Shown: piece by piece, positions 8,489-16,674 of the stretch
Numbering within the stretch: position 1 is the stretch's first letter
Layout of the letters: every line of letters begins with the position of its first letter
NCBI GenBank assembly: GCA_963629395.1
Contig: CAVGIV010000024.1
Span: 1-36,641 of the forward strand
Origin: CAG-791 sp963629395
GTDB taxonomy: Bacteria; Bacillota; Clostridia; Lachnospirales; Lachnospiraceae
Direction of reading: 5' to 3'
Length of the DNA stretch: 36,641 nucleotides
Notes under the pieces: generated by a model
Database searches by the model: none
What the model was told of the DNA's origin: nothing
Seen by the model: only the letters and a program-made list of their open reading frames with translations
Program-made: the position numbers and the translations under genes

Positions 8489-9847
8489 ATGGAAGAACAG
8501 ATAAAGGAAGTCATAATTGAGGAAGAGGAAACGGTGACCGTTTCTGCAGAGCCGGAGCTTGCTCGGGAGGAAACGGAGTCCATAGCGCCGCAGGAGGAAC
8601 CTTTTGCGGAAGAGGACGAGGACCTTACGGCTGTGGTCGGCGTGCGCTTCCGTACGGCAGGCAAGTCCTATTATTTTGGCGTGGGCGATTTACCGGTTCG
8701 GCGAGGAAGCCATGTTATTGTAGAGACTGCGCGCGGGCAGGAGTACGGCACCAGTGTCTGCGATCCGATGCAGATTCATCAGAAACGCTTCAAGGCCCCG
8801 ATTAAGAAGATCATTCGGGTGGCTACAGAGGCAGATGAGCGCCGCATTGCGGAGAACAGGGAGAAGGAAAGAGAGGCATACCGCATCTGCTTTGAGAAGA
8901 TTCGTCGGCACAATCTTGATATGAAGCTGATCGATGCGGAATATACCTTTGATAACAGCAAGATTCTGTTTTATTTCACATCGGACGGACGTGTGGATTT
9001 CCGCGATCTGGTGAAGGACCTGGCGGGTGTGTTCCACACCAGAATCGAGCTGCGCCAGATCGGCGTACGTGACGAGACAAAGATACTGGGAGGATACGGC
9101 ATTTGCGGACGACCGCTTTGCTGCCATACCTATCTTTCGGATTTTGTTCCTGTTTCCATTAAGATGGCAAAGGAGCAGAATTTGTCCCTGAATCCGACGA
9201 AGATTTCCGGCTCCTGCGGAAGACTGATGTGCTGCCTCAAGAATGAAGAGGAAACCTATGAGGCGCTGAACAAAAATCTTCCTCGCCTTGGAGATGAGGT
9301 GGAGACGACGGATGGCCTTACGGGAGAAGTGGCCGGCGTCAATATTCTGAAGCAGACCGTTCGGATTCTGGTGGAAGTGAATGACGAAAAGGAGCTTCAT
9401 GAGTGCGGAGCAGATGAAATAACGATCCTGCGGCGCAGAAAACGCGGACAGGCAAAGCCCAAGATCAATCGCACAGAGCTGAAGAACTCCGGGAATCCAT
9501 CCAGGGGCGCCCGGAAGGAAGCAGCCCCTGCCAGGCCTGAAATGAAAGAGCCGGGCAAAGAGGAAAAGCCGGAAGGTGTCAGGCAGACAGACCGCCCGGA
9601 GGGAGAGCCAAAGGCATCGGAGCGCGGTCCCAAGGAAAGGCGTGATCGCCGGCCAAGAGGGCAGCAGGACGGGAAGAACCGCCCGGAGCGCCGCTCGCAG
9701 GAGCACAGGGAGTTAAGAGAATCCGGAGAGCATCCGGAAGGAGAACGCCCGGAAACAGACGGCTACAGCCGCAGACGTCACAGGTACAGAAGAAGAACCG
9801 GCAGCAATGACAGAAGAAGAGAAGAAAAAACTGCTCAAACCGAATGA
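8489..9847 (+). CDS. ricT: RicT/YaaT (PSP1-domain) protein with long basic C-terminal tail
   Basis: RicT belongs to the RicA-RicF-RicT complex that binds Fe-S clusters and, in Bacillus, steers RNase Y-dependent mRNA processing. After a charged, glutamate-rich N-terminus (about 50 residues) comes VVGVRFRTAGKSYYFGVGDL and the PSP1 core. The conserved cysteines of the cluster site are all present: C206, C211, C212 (GICGRPLCC) and C243, C248, C249 (SCGRLMCC). From about residue 315 to the end at 452 the protein is a low-complexity tail rich in R, E, P, G and K, absent from the Bacillus protein. ATG 8489 is chosen (GGAAAG 8 nt upstream) over GTG 8480. It overlaps the next gene by 41 nt. Confidence 0.92.
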   Translation: MEEQIKEVIIEEEETVTVSAEPELAREETESIAPQEEPFAEEDEDLTAVVGVRFRTAGKSYYFGVGDLPVRRGSHVIVETARGQEYGTSVCDPMQIHQKRFKAPIKKIIRVATEADERRIAENREKEREAYRICFEKIRRHNLDMKLIDAEYTFDNSKILFYFTSDGRVDFRDLVKDLAGVFHTRIELRQIGVRDETKILGGYGICGRPLCCHTYLSDFVPVSIKMAKEQNLSLNPTKISGSCGRLMCCLKNEEETYEALNKNLPRLGDEVETTDGLTGEVAGVNILKQTVRILVEVNDEKELHECGADEITILRRRKRGQAKPKINRTELKNSGNPSRGARKEAAPARPEMKEPGKEEKPEGVRQTDRPEGEPKASERGPKERRDRRPRGQQDGKNRPERRSQEHRELRESGEHPEGERPETDGYSRRRHRYRRRTGSNDRRREEKTAQTE

Positions 9848-10559
9848 ACGGATCGATGATCTCCAGAGAAGCCGTCTGGAGATCATTCAGAATCCGGGAC
9901 GGTTTTCCTTTGGGATGGATGCCGTTTTGCTTTCCGGCTTTGTGAAAGCCGCGGAAGGAGACCGGGTTCTGGATCTGGGAACGGGAACGGGAATTCTTCC
10001 GCTCCTTTTGAGCGCCAAAACCGGTGCTGCTCATTTCACGGGGTTGGAAATCCAGCCGGAGAGCGCTGATATGGCAAGGCGGAGTGTGGCACTGAACGGG
10101 CTGGAGGATAAGATCGACATTGTGACGGGGGATATCCGGGAAGCAGATGCGCTGCTGGCAGCTGCTTCTTTTGATGTCGTTACATCCAACCCGCCGTATA
10201 TGACCAGCATGCATGGGCTGCGTAATCCAAACGATGCGATGGCAATTGCACGGCATGAGGTGTGCTGCAGTCTGGCAGATGTGGCTGCTGCGGCACAAAG
10301 GCTCGTGCGGCCGGGTGGCCATGTTTATCTGGTGCACCGTCCGTTTCGCCTGGCGGAGCTGATGGTGACGATGTGTGCCTGCCATTTAGAGCCCAAGCGC
10401 ATGCAGCTTGTATATCCGTTTGCGGACAGAGAACCGAATATGGTCCTTTTGGACTGCGTTCGGGGCGGGCGTCCGCGTATTACGGTGGAGAAGCCGCTTA
10501 TCGTGTATGAGGCGCCGGGACAATATACCAAGGAGATTCTGGAATTATATGGCTACTAA
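9807..10559 (+). CDS. TrmN6-like SAM-dependent N6-adenine methyltransferase (YabB family)
   Basis: Class I methyltransferase of about 250 residues; the E. coli homologue methylates A37 of tRNA1(Val). Visible are the family N-terminus RFSFGMDAVLLSGFV, the SAM-binding motif VLDLGTGTGILPLLL, the acidic loop GLEIQPESADMA, and the catalytic NPPY motif (SNPPYM). It begins inside the ricT tail with only a weak AGAAGAA site and ends 11 nt after the start of rsmI, so it belongs to the same overlapping operon, matching the ricT-yabB-rsmI order in Bacillus. The tRNA target is inferred by homology only. Confidence 0.88.
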   Translation: MTEEEKKKLLKPNERIDDLQRSRLEIIQNPGRFSFGMDAVLLSGFVKAAEGDRVLDLGTGTGILPLLLSAKTGAAHFTGLEIQPESADMARRSVALNGLEDKIDIVTGDIREADALLAAASFDVVTSNPPYMTSMHGLRNPNDAMAIARHEVCCSLADVAAAAQRLVRPGGHVYLVHRPFRLAELMVTMCACHLEPKRMQLVYPFADREPNMVLLDCVRGGRPRITVEKPLIVYEAPGQYTKEILELYGY

Positions 10560-11421
10560 GGAAACGCCTGCTGGCGAACCTGGAGTTTTGTATTTGTGCG
10601 CCACGCCGATTGGCAATCTGGAGGATATTACGCTTCGCGTGCTGGAAACCCTCCGGACTGTGGACCTTATTGCGGCGGAGGATACCCGGAATACGCTGAA
10701 GCTCTTGAATCACTATGATATCCATAAACCGATGACGAGCTATCATGAGCATAACAAGTATGAAAAGGCGCAGGAGCTGATCGGGCACCTTCTCCGGGGA
10801 GAGAGCATTGCGGTGGTAACAGATGCGGGAACGCCGGCCATTTCAGATCCGGGCGAGGTGCTGGCGGCAGAGTGCATGGAGCAGGGGATTCGGGTTACGT
10901 CGCTTCCGGGTGCCTGCGCACTGGTTACGGCATTGACTATGTCTGGAATGCCGGCAAGGAGATTCTGCTTTGAAGGCTTTTTGCCCACCGACAAAAAAGA
11001 GCGCGCACGGGTTCTGGAATCCCTGAAGGAAGAGGAGCGGACCACCATTTTATACGAGGCACCGCATCACCTGAAGGCGACGCTGAAGGAGCTTTATGCG
11101 GCTGTGGGAGACAGACGGCTTGTGCTTTGCAGGGAGCTGACCAAGAAGTTTGAGGAGGCCAGACCGTTTCAGCTGGCAGAGGCGTTGGAATACTATGAGA
11201 GCAGCGAGCCGCGCGGAGAGTATGTCCTGATTCTCGGCGGTGCAGACCCGGAGGAGAAACGTCGAAGAGAAGAGGCGGCGTGGACGGCCATGAGCATCGA
11301 AGAGCACATGGCCCGCTACGAGGACCAGGGGATGGACCGCAAGGAAGCGATGAAACACGTGGCCAAGGATCGAGGGGTCCCGAAGCGGGAAATTTATAAA
11401 GCGCTGATAAAAAACACATAA
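10549..11421 (+). CDS. rsmI: 16S rRNA (cytidine1402-2'-O)-methyltransferase
   Basis: Methylates the ribose of C1402 in the decoding centre of 16S rRNA. The tetrapyrrole-methylase fold is shown by LYLCATPIGNLEDITLRV, IAAEDTRNTLKLLNHY, VVTDAGTPAISDPG, TSLPGACALVTALTMSG, and FEGFLPTDKKER. ATG 10549 starts the conserved protein (290 residues) and overlaps the upstream methyltransferase by 11 nt; AAGGAG lies 13 nt upstream, which is long. Its coding end runs into the 5' arm of the hairpin at 11402-11435. Last gene of the cluster. Confidence 0.95.
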   Translation: MATKETPAGEPGVLYLCATPIGNLEDITLRVLETLRTVDLIAAEDTRNTLKLLNHYDIHKPMTSYHEHNKYEKAQELIGHLLRGESIAVVTDAGTPAISDPGEVLAAECMEQGIRVTSLPGACALVTALTMSGMPARRFCFEGFLPTDKKERARVLESLKEEERTTILYEAPHHLKATLKELYAAVGDRRLVLCRELTKKFEEARPFQLAEALEYYESSEPRGEYVLILGGADPEEKRRREEAAWTAMSIEEHMARYEDQGMDRKEAMKHVAKDRGVPKREIYKALIKNT

Positions 11422-11435
11422 AATTCAGCGTTTTT
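11402..11435 (+). terminator. Possible intrinsic terminator after rsmI
   Basis: CGCTGA (11402-11407) pairs with TCAGCG (11425-11430), followed by TTTTT. The loop is long (17 nt, A-rich) and includes the rsmI stop codon, so strength is uncertain. Confidence 0.45.
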
Positions 11436-11436
11436 A

Positions 11437-11465
11437 TTGTGAGCATATTTTTTTTGTGGTATAAC
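11437..11465 (+). promoter_or_regulatory. Promoter of pckA
   Basis: TTGTGA, a 17-nt spacer and TATAAC, with an extended -10 (TGG directly before TATAAC). Transcription should begin near 11472, giving a leader of about 120 nt before pckA. Confidence 0.65.
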
Positions 11466-11473
11466 CGTACCAG

Positions 11474-11489
11474 TGTTAATTTATTAACA
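11474..11489. promoter_or_regulatory. Rex-like operator in the pckA promoter
   Basis: The perfect 16-bp inverted repeat TGTTAATTTATTAACA matches the core TGTTAAnnnnTTAACA of the consensus known for the NADH-sensing repressor Rex in Firmicutes (outermost bases TT/AA are not matched: G on each side). It lies about 9 nt downstream of the -10 box, near the predicted transcription start, where a bound repressor would block initiation or escape. Binding is inferred. Confidence 0.6.
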
Positions 11490-11594
11490 GTATGTAACGT
11501 TTCATAGCCGATGAAAACCTGCCTGGCAGCGGTTTGCGGATGTGCTTTGGGTCGTTGCAGCAGTATAAGTTTTATATGGAGGTTTCAGGATACT

Positions 11595-13208
11595 ATGGCA
11601 AACGTAGATTTAACAAAGTATGGCATCACCGGAACAACCGAGATCGTCTACAATCCGTCCTACGAGCAGCTGTTCGAGGAAGAGACCAAGGCAGATCTGG
11701 AAGGCTATGAAGTTGGCAAGGAGACAGAGCTGGGTGCAGTTGACGTATTTACCGGCGTATATACCGGCCGTTCTCCTAAGGACAAGTACATTGTTGTTGA
11801 TGAGAACTCCAAGGATACCGTTTGGTGGACATCCGATGAGTACAAGAACGACAACCACCCGATGACACAGGAGACCTGGACGGCTGTCAAGGACCTGGCC
11901 AAGAAGGAGCTTTCCGACAAGAGACTGTTCGTTGTTGACGCATTCTGCGGTGCTAATGCAGACACAAGAATGGCAGTTCGTTTCATTGTTGAGGTTGCAT
12001 GGCAGGCTCACTTTGTCACCAACATGTTCATTCGTCCTACTGAGGAAGAGCTTGCAAACTTCGAGCCGGATTTCATCGTTTACAATGCTTCCAAGGCGAA
12101 GGTTGAGAACTATGCAGAGCTTGGCCTGAACTCCGAGACCTGCGTTGCATTCAACATCACCTCCAAGGAGCAGGTAATCCTGAACACCTGGTACGGCGGC
12201 GAGATGAAGAAGGGTATGTTCTCCATGATGAACTACTACCTTCCTCTGAAGGGTATGGCTTCCATGCACTGCTCCGCTAATACCGATATGGATGGCAAGC
12301 ACACAGCGATCTTCTTTGGCCTGTCCGGAACCGGCAAGACCACTCTTTCCACAGATCCTAAGCGCCTTCTGATCGGCGATGACGAGCACGGCTGGGATGA
12401 CAACGGCGTATTCAACCTTGAGGGCGGCTGCTATGCAAAGGTTATCGGACTGGACAAGGAGTCTGAGCCTGATATCTTCAACGCAATCAAGAGAGATGCT
12501 CTTCTTGAGAACGTAACAGTAGACGAGGCTGGCAAGATTGATTTCGATGATAAGAGCGTTACCGAGAATACTCGTGTATCTTATCCGATCAACCACATCG
12601 AGAAGATTGCTTCCACAGTAAACGGCGTATCCTCCGGCCCGGCTGCTGACAACGTAATCTTCCTGTCCGCAGATGCATTCGGCGTTCTGCCTCCGGTTTC
12701 TATCCTGACTCCTGAGCAGACACAGTACTACTTCCTGTCCGGCTTCACAGCAAAGCTTGCAGGAACAGAGCGCGGAATTACTGAGCCTACACCTACCTTC
12801 TCCGCTTGCTTTGGCCAGGCATTCCTTGAGCTGCATCCTACCAAGTATGCAGAGGAGCTGGTTAAGAAGATGCAGAAGAGCGGCGCGAAGGCTTACCTTG
12901 TAAACACTGGCTGGAACGGAACCGGCAAGCGTATCTCCATTAAGGATACCCGCGGCATTATCGATGCAATCCTGAATGGTGATGTTCTGAAGGCTCCTAC
13001 CAAGAAGATTCCTTTCTTCGACTTCGAGGTTCCTACCGAGCTTCCCGGCGTAGATCCTGCAATTCTGGATCCTCGCGACACATATGCAGATGCTGCTGAG
13101 TGGAATGCAAAGGCAGAGGATCTTGCACAGAGATTCATCAAGAACTTCGCAAAGTACGAGGGCAACGAGGCTGGAAAGGCACTGGTTGCTGCCGGCCCGA
13201 AGCTTTGA
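11595..13208 (+). CDS. pckA: Phosphoenolpyruvate carboxykinase (ATP)
   Basis: Interconverts oxaloacetate + ATP and PEP + CO2 + ADP; in fermenting anaerobes it often runs toward oxaloacetate, conserving ATP. ATP-type family marks are FTGVYTGRSPKDKYIV near the N-terminus, the P-loop GLSGTGKTTLS (about residues 242-252), the metal-binding LIGDDEHGW (about 259), the conserved NHIEKI, and the late segment LVNTGWNGTGKRISI. ATG 11595 (538 residues) is chosen: GGAGG lies 12 nt upstream and homology starts here; an in-frame ATG at 11511 has no ribosome binding site. Codons such as CCT, GCT and GTT are far commoner than in neighbours, as expected for very high expression. It is a single-gene unit with its own promoter, operator and terminator. 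Confidence 0.97.
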   Translation: MANVDLTKYGITGTTEIVYNPSYEQLFEEETKADLEGYEVGKETELGAVDVFTGVYTGRSPKDKYIVVDENSKDTVWWTSDEYKNDNHPMTQETWTAVKDLAKKELSDKRLFVVDAFCGANADTRMAVRFIVEVAWQAHFVTNMFIRPTEEELANFEPDFIVYNASKAKVENYAELGLNSETCVAFNITSKEQVILNTWYGGEMKKGMFSMMNYYLPLKGMASMHCSANTDMDGKHTAIFFGLSGTGKTTLSTDPKRLLIGDDEHGWDDNGVFNLEGGCYAKVIGLDKESEPDIFNAIKRDALLENVTVDEAGKIDFDDKSVTENTRVSYPINHIEKIASTVNGVSSGPAADNVIFLSADAFGVLPPVSILTPEQTQYYFLSGFTAKLAGTERGITEPTPTFSACFGQAFLELHPTKYAEELVKKMQKSGAKAYLVNTGWNGTGKRISIKDTRGIIDAILNGDVLKAPTKKIPFFDFEVPTELPGVDPAILDPRDTYADAAEWNAKAEDLAQRFIKNFAKYEGNEAGKALVAAGPKL

Positions 13209-13237
13209 TTGCTTATAGCTTCATACATTGCACAGAG

Positions 13238-13270
13238 AAGAGCACAGACCGAAAGGCCTGTGCTCTTTTT
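13238..13270 (+). terminator. Strong intrinsic terminator of pckA
   Basis: A perfect 10-bp stem AAGAGCACAG (13238-13247) / CTGTGCTCTT (13258-13267), loop containing CCGAAAGG, runs into a T tract ending at 13270. It lies 30 nt after the pckA stop. Confidence 0.9.
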
Positions 13271-13303
13271 AAGTGAATTGGGACTTTGAATGAGCCGGAC
13301 CTT

Positions 13304-13334
13304 TTGTCACTGACCGGCGGGATCATGGTATAAT
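13304..13334 (+). promoter_or_regulatory. Promoter giving an apparently leaderless transcript
   Basis: Extended -10 TGGTATAAT (13326-13334) with TTGTCA at 13304-13309 (19-nt spacer, slightly long). The -10 box ends only 6 nt before the ATG at 13341, so the normal start site coincides with the start codon. Confidence 0.6.
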
Positions 13335-13340
13335 GCGGAC

Positions 13341-14417
13341 ATGGCTACTTATGCAATCAGCGACATACACGGCGCATTCGAAGAATTTCAAAGGCTTCTG
13401 GACAAGATCCGCTTCCGGTATGACGGAAGTGATTCTCTGTATTTACTGGGGGATTACGGAGACTGGGGGGAGAAATCCATGGAAACCATCCTGACAGTCA
13501 AACGCCTGGATGAGGAGTATGATTTTGTACACTGTCTGATGGGAAACCATGAACTGATGTTTTTGTCTGCCATTGAAGAATGGCTGGCGGGAAGGAATAT
13601 TGAAGTATCTGAGGAAAACTGGCTGAATGCCAACCATGGATGGGTGACCTGGGAGGCTTTTTTGCTGCTAACGCCGGAGGAACAGCTGGACCTGCGCGAC
13701 TGGCTGTACGCTCTGCCGTTTTCCTGCGACATTCTCGTGGATGGGAGGCGCTTCATGGCAGCACACGCCTACCCGTTTTTTGATGATATGGAGGCAACGC
13801 CGCAGCAAAGAAAACGTGCGAGAATGGATGCAGTCTGGAGACGGCTCCTGCCCCGCGAGAATCCTTTTTCGCAGTACACCGGAACGAAAACCTACAGTAT
13901 GCTGGTCTGCGGTCATACAATTACGGATTATTACTATCAGGAAACAAATCGGCAGGCAGGCCGGAGCCTTACAGACGTGCTGCCGGCGGGACACAATTAT
14001 ATTTACCGTTCGGAGCGCTTTGTTGATATTGACTGCGGCGCCAAGTGCATGAGCTTTGACGACGGGCAGGGAACTGTTTATAAGGCGGCCGCGGACAGAG
14101 CACAGCTTGCGGCCTACTGTCTGGAAACGGACGAGGATTTTTATGTGAGCAAGCCCATCGGGCCGGTGGGGGAAATGATGCTGGGCGATCGCGCGCCGCA
14201 CCTTCTTGCTCCGGAGATTGATTTCTCGGAGCTGTATCCGCCGGAACAGATGCAGACGGCCCTCGGACATTCACTGTTTAGCCGCGAGGAGGTGGACTAT
14301 CCGGAGCTTGAGGCACCGCAGGTGCGGATTCCGGAATTTACATTGCCGGAACGCGGCGCGGGCGCCGCAAGGCGAATCGCACATTGGGCGGGACGGAGAA
14401 TCACAGGAAAGGAATAA
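13341..14417 (+). CDS. Metallophosphoesterase (PPP-type serine/threonine phosphatase family)
   Basis: A 358-residue calcineurin-like phosphoesterase. Metal-binding motifs are in order: SDIHG (D8, H10), LLGDYGDWG (D38, D41), MGNHELMF (N69, H70), a histidine in MAAHAYPFF and another in VCGHTITD. In the second motif the usual arginine of GDxxDRG, which contacts phosphate in this family, is tryptophan. The C-terminal 100 residues are unlike the catalytic core and unrecognised. The conserved N-terminus begins right at the ATG, which lies at the expected transcription start and has no Shine-Dalgarno. The next gene starts 10 nt after the stop. Substrate unknown. Confidence 0.82.
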   Translation: MATYAISDIHGAFEEFQRLLDKIRFRYDGSDSLYLLGDYGDWGEKSMETILTVKRLDEEYDFVHCLMGNHELMFLSAIEEWLAGRNIEVSEENWLNANHGWVTWEAFLLLTPEEQLDLRDWLYALPFSCDILVDGRRFMAAHAYPFFDDMEATPQQRKRARMDAVWRRLLPRENPFSQYTGTKTYSMLVCGHTITDYYYQETNRQAGRSLTDVLPAGHNYIYRSERFVDIDCGAKCMSFDDGQGTVYKAAADRAQLAAYCLETDEDFYVSKPIGPVGEMMLGDRAPHLLAPEIDFSELYPPEQMQTALGHSLFSREEVDYPELEAPQVRIPEFTLPERGAGAARRIAHWAGRRITGKE

Positions 14418-14427
14418 TAGCCCGAAT

Positions 14428-14880
14428 ATGAATTATATACTGCCGGCAGTTCTAGTCCTTCTGGGCTGCACTCTGGTTTATGCAGCACTTCGGTGGGTGA
14501 ATCAGCACAGCCGTCCGGATGCGCCGGAAATGGACGAGATGGAAGGGCATGATTTTGAGTTTTACTGTGCGGAGCTCTTGCGCGAATCCGGGTTCCAGAA
14601 TGTGGAAGTCACCAGAGGAAGCGGTGATTTCGGAGCAGATATCCTGTGTGAGCGTGATGGCGTCACCTATGCAGTGCAGTGCAAGTGCTATGAGAGCGTT
14701 GTGGGCGTGCACGCGGTGCAGGAGGCCTATGCCGGAAAGGCATTTTATGATTGTATGGTCGGGGCGGTAATGACAAACCGGTATTTTACCGGACCCGCTG
14801 TTACATGTGCCAGAAAACTCAATATACTGCTTTGGGATCGAGAATATTTGGAAGAAATCACCAAAGAAAGCGGCGCGTGA
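14428..14880 (+). CDS. Membrane-anchored Mrr-like restriction endonuclease-fold protein
   Basis: 150 residues: one N-terminal hydrophobic segment (about residues 3-22), then a PD-(D/E)xK nuclease domain of the Mrr_cat type. E44 or a neighbour in the FEFYCAELL helix, D71 in GDFGADIL and the Q84-C-K86 motif in YAVQCKCY form the expected catalytic set, followed by the VHAVQEAYAGKAFYDC helix and AVMTNRYFTGPA. ATG 14428 is the first start; AAAGGA lies about 14 nt upstream, inside the end of the phosphatase gene. Probably co-transcribed with that gene. Proteins with this architecture are often annotated only as restriction endonuclease; a role in defence is not shown by the context. Confidence 0.8.
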   Translation: MNYILPAVLVLLGCTLVYAALRWVNQHSRPDAPEMDEMEGHDFEFYCAELLRESGFQNVEVTRGSGDFGADILCERDGVTYAVQCKCYESVVGVHAVQEAYAGKAFYDCMVGAVMTNRYFTGPAVTCARKLNILLWDREYLEEITKESGA

Positions 14881-14901
14881 ATGGATTGTATATGCTGAAT
14901 A

Positions 14902-14910
14902 TGCTAGAAT
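14902..14910 (+). promoter_or_regulatory. Possible extended -10 promoter of the pentose operon
   Basis: TGCTAGAAT, an extended -10, 50 nt before the kinase ATG. The hexamer at the -35 position (TGGATT, 17-nt spacing) is weak. Confidence 0.4.
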
Positions 14911-14960
14911 ACCTTTAGCGTGATCTAAACTAATCCACAAAATGGAAGGGGATATGGAAA

Positions 14961-16619
14961 ATGGATCAGACACAAATCAAACAGGAAATTGAAGCTGGAA
15001 AAGCGGTTGTCGGTATCGAGTTCGGCTCGACGCGAATCAAGGCGGAGCTGATCGCAACGGACAATACTCCGGTTGCACAGGGAGTGTGGGAATGGCAGAG
15101 CCGCCTGGAAAACGGTGTGTGGACCTACTCGCTGGATGAAATCTGGCAGGGACTGCAGGGATGCTATGCAGATCTGAAAAAGAACGTGCTCAGTGAATAT
15201 GGAGTCGTTATACGGCGCCTGTCCGCCATTGGCATCAGCGCGATGATGCACGGCTATCTGGCATTTAATGACAAGGACGAGCTCCTGGTTCCGTTCCGCA
15301 CATGGCGCAATACCATTACCGGAGAGGCGGCCGAAAAGCTTACAGAGCTGTTCCATTACAATATTCCGCAGAGATGGACCATTGCACACCTGTACCAGGC
15401 AATCCTGAACGGAGAGGAACATGTAAAGGACATCCGCTTCGTGGCGACGCTTGCAGCGTATGTGCACTGGCAGCTTACAGGAGAGAAGGTCATCGGCATT
15501 GATGATGGCTCCGGTATGTTCCCTATCAGTATGCAGACAGGGGATTTTGATCCGGAGATGATCGATAAGTTTAATGCACTGATTTCGTACAAGGGGTACG
15601 ACTGGAAAATCCCGGACATCTTTCCGAAGAATCGGAAGGCGGGAGAAGACGCCGGCTTCCTTACGGAAAAGGGCGCAAAGCTCCTGGATACAGCCGGAGA
15701 TCTGGAGGCGGGCATTCCGATGTGCCCTCCGGAGGGCGATGCCGGTACCGGCATGGTGGCTACCAATGCAGTGGCCAGGAGAACGGGCAATGTTTCTGCC
15801 GGCACATCCTGCTTTGGCATGATCGTCCTCGAGAAGGAGCTTAAAAACGTATACCCGGAGATAGACCTGGTAACAACGCCATCCGGCGATCTGGTTGCAA
15901 TGGCACACTGCAACAACGGCACCACCGATCTGAGCGCGTGGGTGAGCCTTTTTGATGAGTTTGGCCGGGCTATGGGCCTGGGGGATGAAGATCGCAATAA
16001 GGTATATTCCGTCCTTTACAATAAGGCACTGGAGGGCGATAAGGACTGCGGCGGTCTTCTGGCGTATAACTATTATTCCGGCGAGCCGATTACGAAGGTG
16101 GACGAAGGAAGGCTCTTGTTTGTGAGAACGCCGAATTCGGATCTGAGCCTTGCCAATTTCATGCGTGTTCACCTGTACGCATCGCTTTCTGCACTGAAGG
16201 TGGGAATGGATCTTCTGCTCAAGGAGGAAGGTGTAAAAGTAGACAACATGATGGGACACGGCGGCCTGTTTAAGACAAAGGGCGTCGGACAGAGCATACT
16301 GGCTGCGGCACTCAACACGCCGGTTACCTGCATGACAACGGCCGGCGAGGGCGGCGCCTGGGGAATCGCTCTTCTGGCGGCGTATGAGGTTCGCGGCGAA
16401 GGAATGGCGCTGGATGAATGGCTGAATAAAAACGTCTTTGCAGCAGCGGATGGCGAGACCATTCAGCCGGATCAGGCGGATGTGTCCGGCTTTGATGCGT
16501 ATCTGGAACGGTACAAGAAGGGCATTGCCATTGAAGCTCAGGCGATCAAGAGTCTGGAGCTTCGGGAGTTTAAGTCCTATCGGGAACGTCATAAGGATGA
16601 AAAGCATGCAGAGGCATAG
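14961..16619 (+). CDS. FGGY-family sugar kinase, probably AraK-like L-ribulokinase
   Basis: 552 residues of the FGGY kinase (actin/hexokinase) fold. The N-terminal phosphate loop is VVGIEFGSTRIKAELI (about residues 18-33); MHGYLAFNDKDELLVPFRTWRN follows, then the second-lobe ATP-site segments NVSAGTSCFGMIV and MGHGGLFKTKGVGQ, with GEGGAWGIALLAAY near the end. ATG 14961 has AAGGGGA upstream. Immediately downstream is araD, so the product is most likely ribulose 5-phosphate from L-ribulose. The sequence type resembles the clostridial ribulokinase AraK, which is distinct from classical AraB; xylulokinase is the main alternative. Neither isomerase nor transporter genes are nearby. Confidence 0.85.
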   Translation: MDQTQIKQEIEAGKAVVGIEFGSTRIKAELIATDNTPVAQGVWEWQSRLENGVWTYSLDEIWQGLQGCYADLKKNVLSEYGVVIRRLSAIGISAMMHGYLAFNDKDELLVPFRTWRNTITGEAAEKLTELFHYNIPQRWTIAHLYQAILNGEEHVKDIRFVATLAAYVHWQLTGEKVIGIDDGSGMFPISMQTGDFDPEMIDKFNALISYKGYDWKIPDIFPKNRKAGEDAGFLTEKGAKLLDTAGDLEAGIPMCPPEGDAGTGMVATNAVARRTGNVSAGTSCFGMIVLEKELKNVYPEIDLVTTPSGDLVAMAHCNNGTTDLSAWVSLFDEFGRAMGLGDEDRNKVYSVLYNKALEGDKDCGGLLAYNYYSGEPITKVDEGRLLFVRTPNSDLSLANFMRVHLYASLSALKVGMDLLLKEEGVKVDNMMGHGGLFKTKGVGQSILAAALNTPVTCMTTAGEGGAWGIALLAAYEVRGEGMALDEWLNKNVFAAADGETIQPDQADVSGFDAYLERYKKGIAIEAQAIKSLELREFKSYRERHKDEKHAEA

Positions 16620-16674
16620 TTCGGAGCGGTGAGATCGAGGCGGCAGCAGGGAGAGTGAAGGAAAGGAGAGCAAT

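Noticed and set aside
11511..11594. In-frame upstream ATG that would extend PckA by 28 residues
   Set aside because: No ribosome binding site, cysteine-rich extension unlike the family, and a better site precedes ATG 11595.
14925..16673. Long open frame (582 codons) on the minus strand opposite the sugar kinase gene
   Set aside because: Lies wholly antisense to a well-supported FGGY kinase, has no recognisable domain and a composition typical of a reverse-frame shadow.
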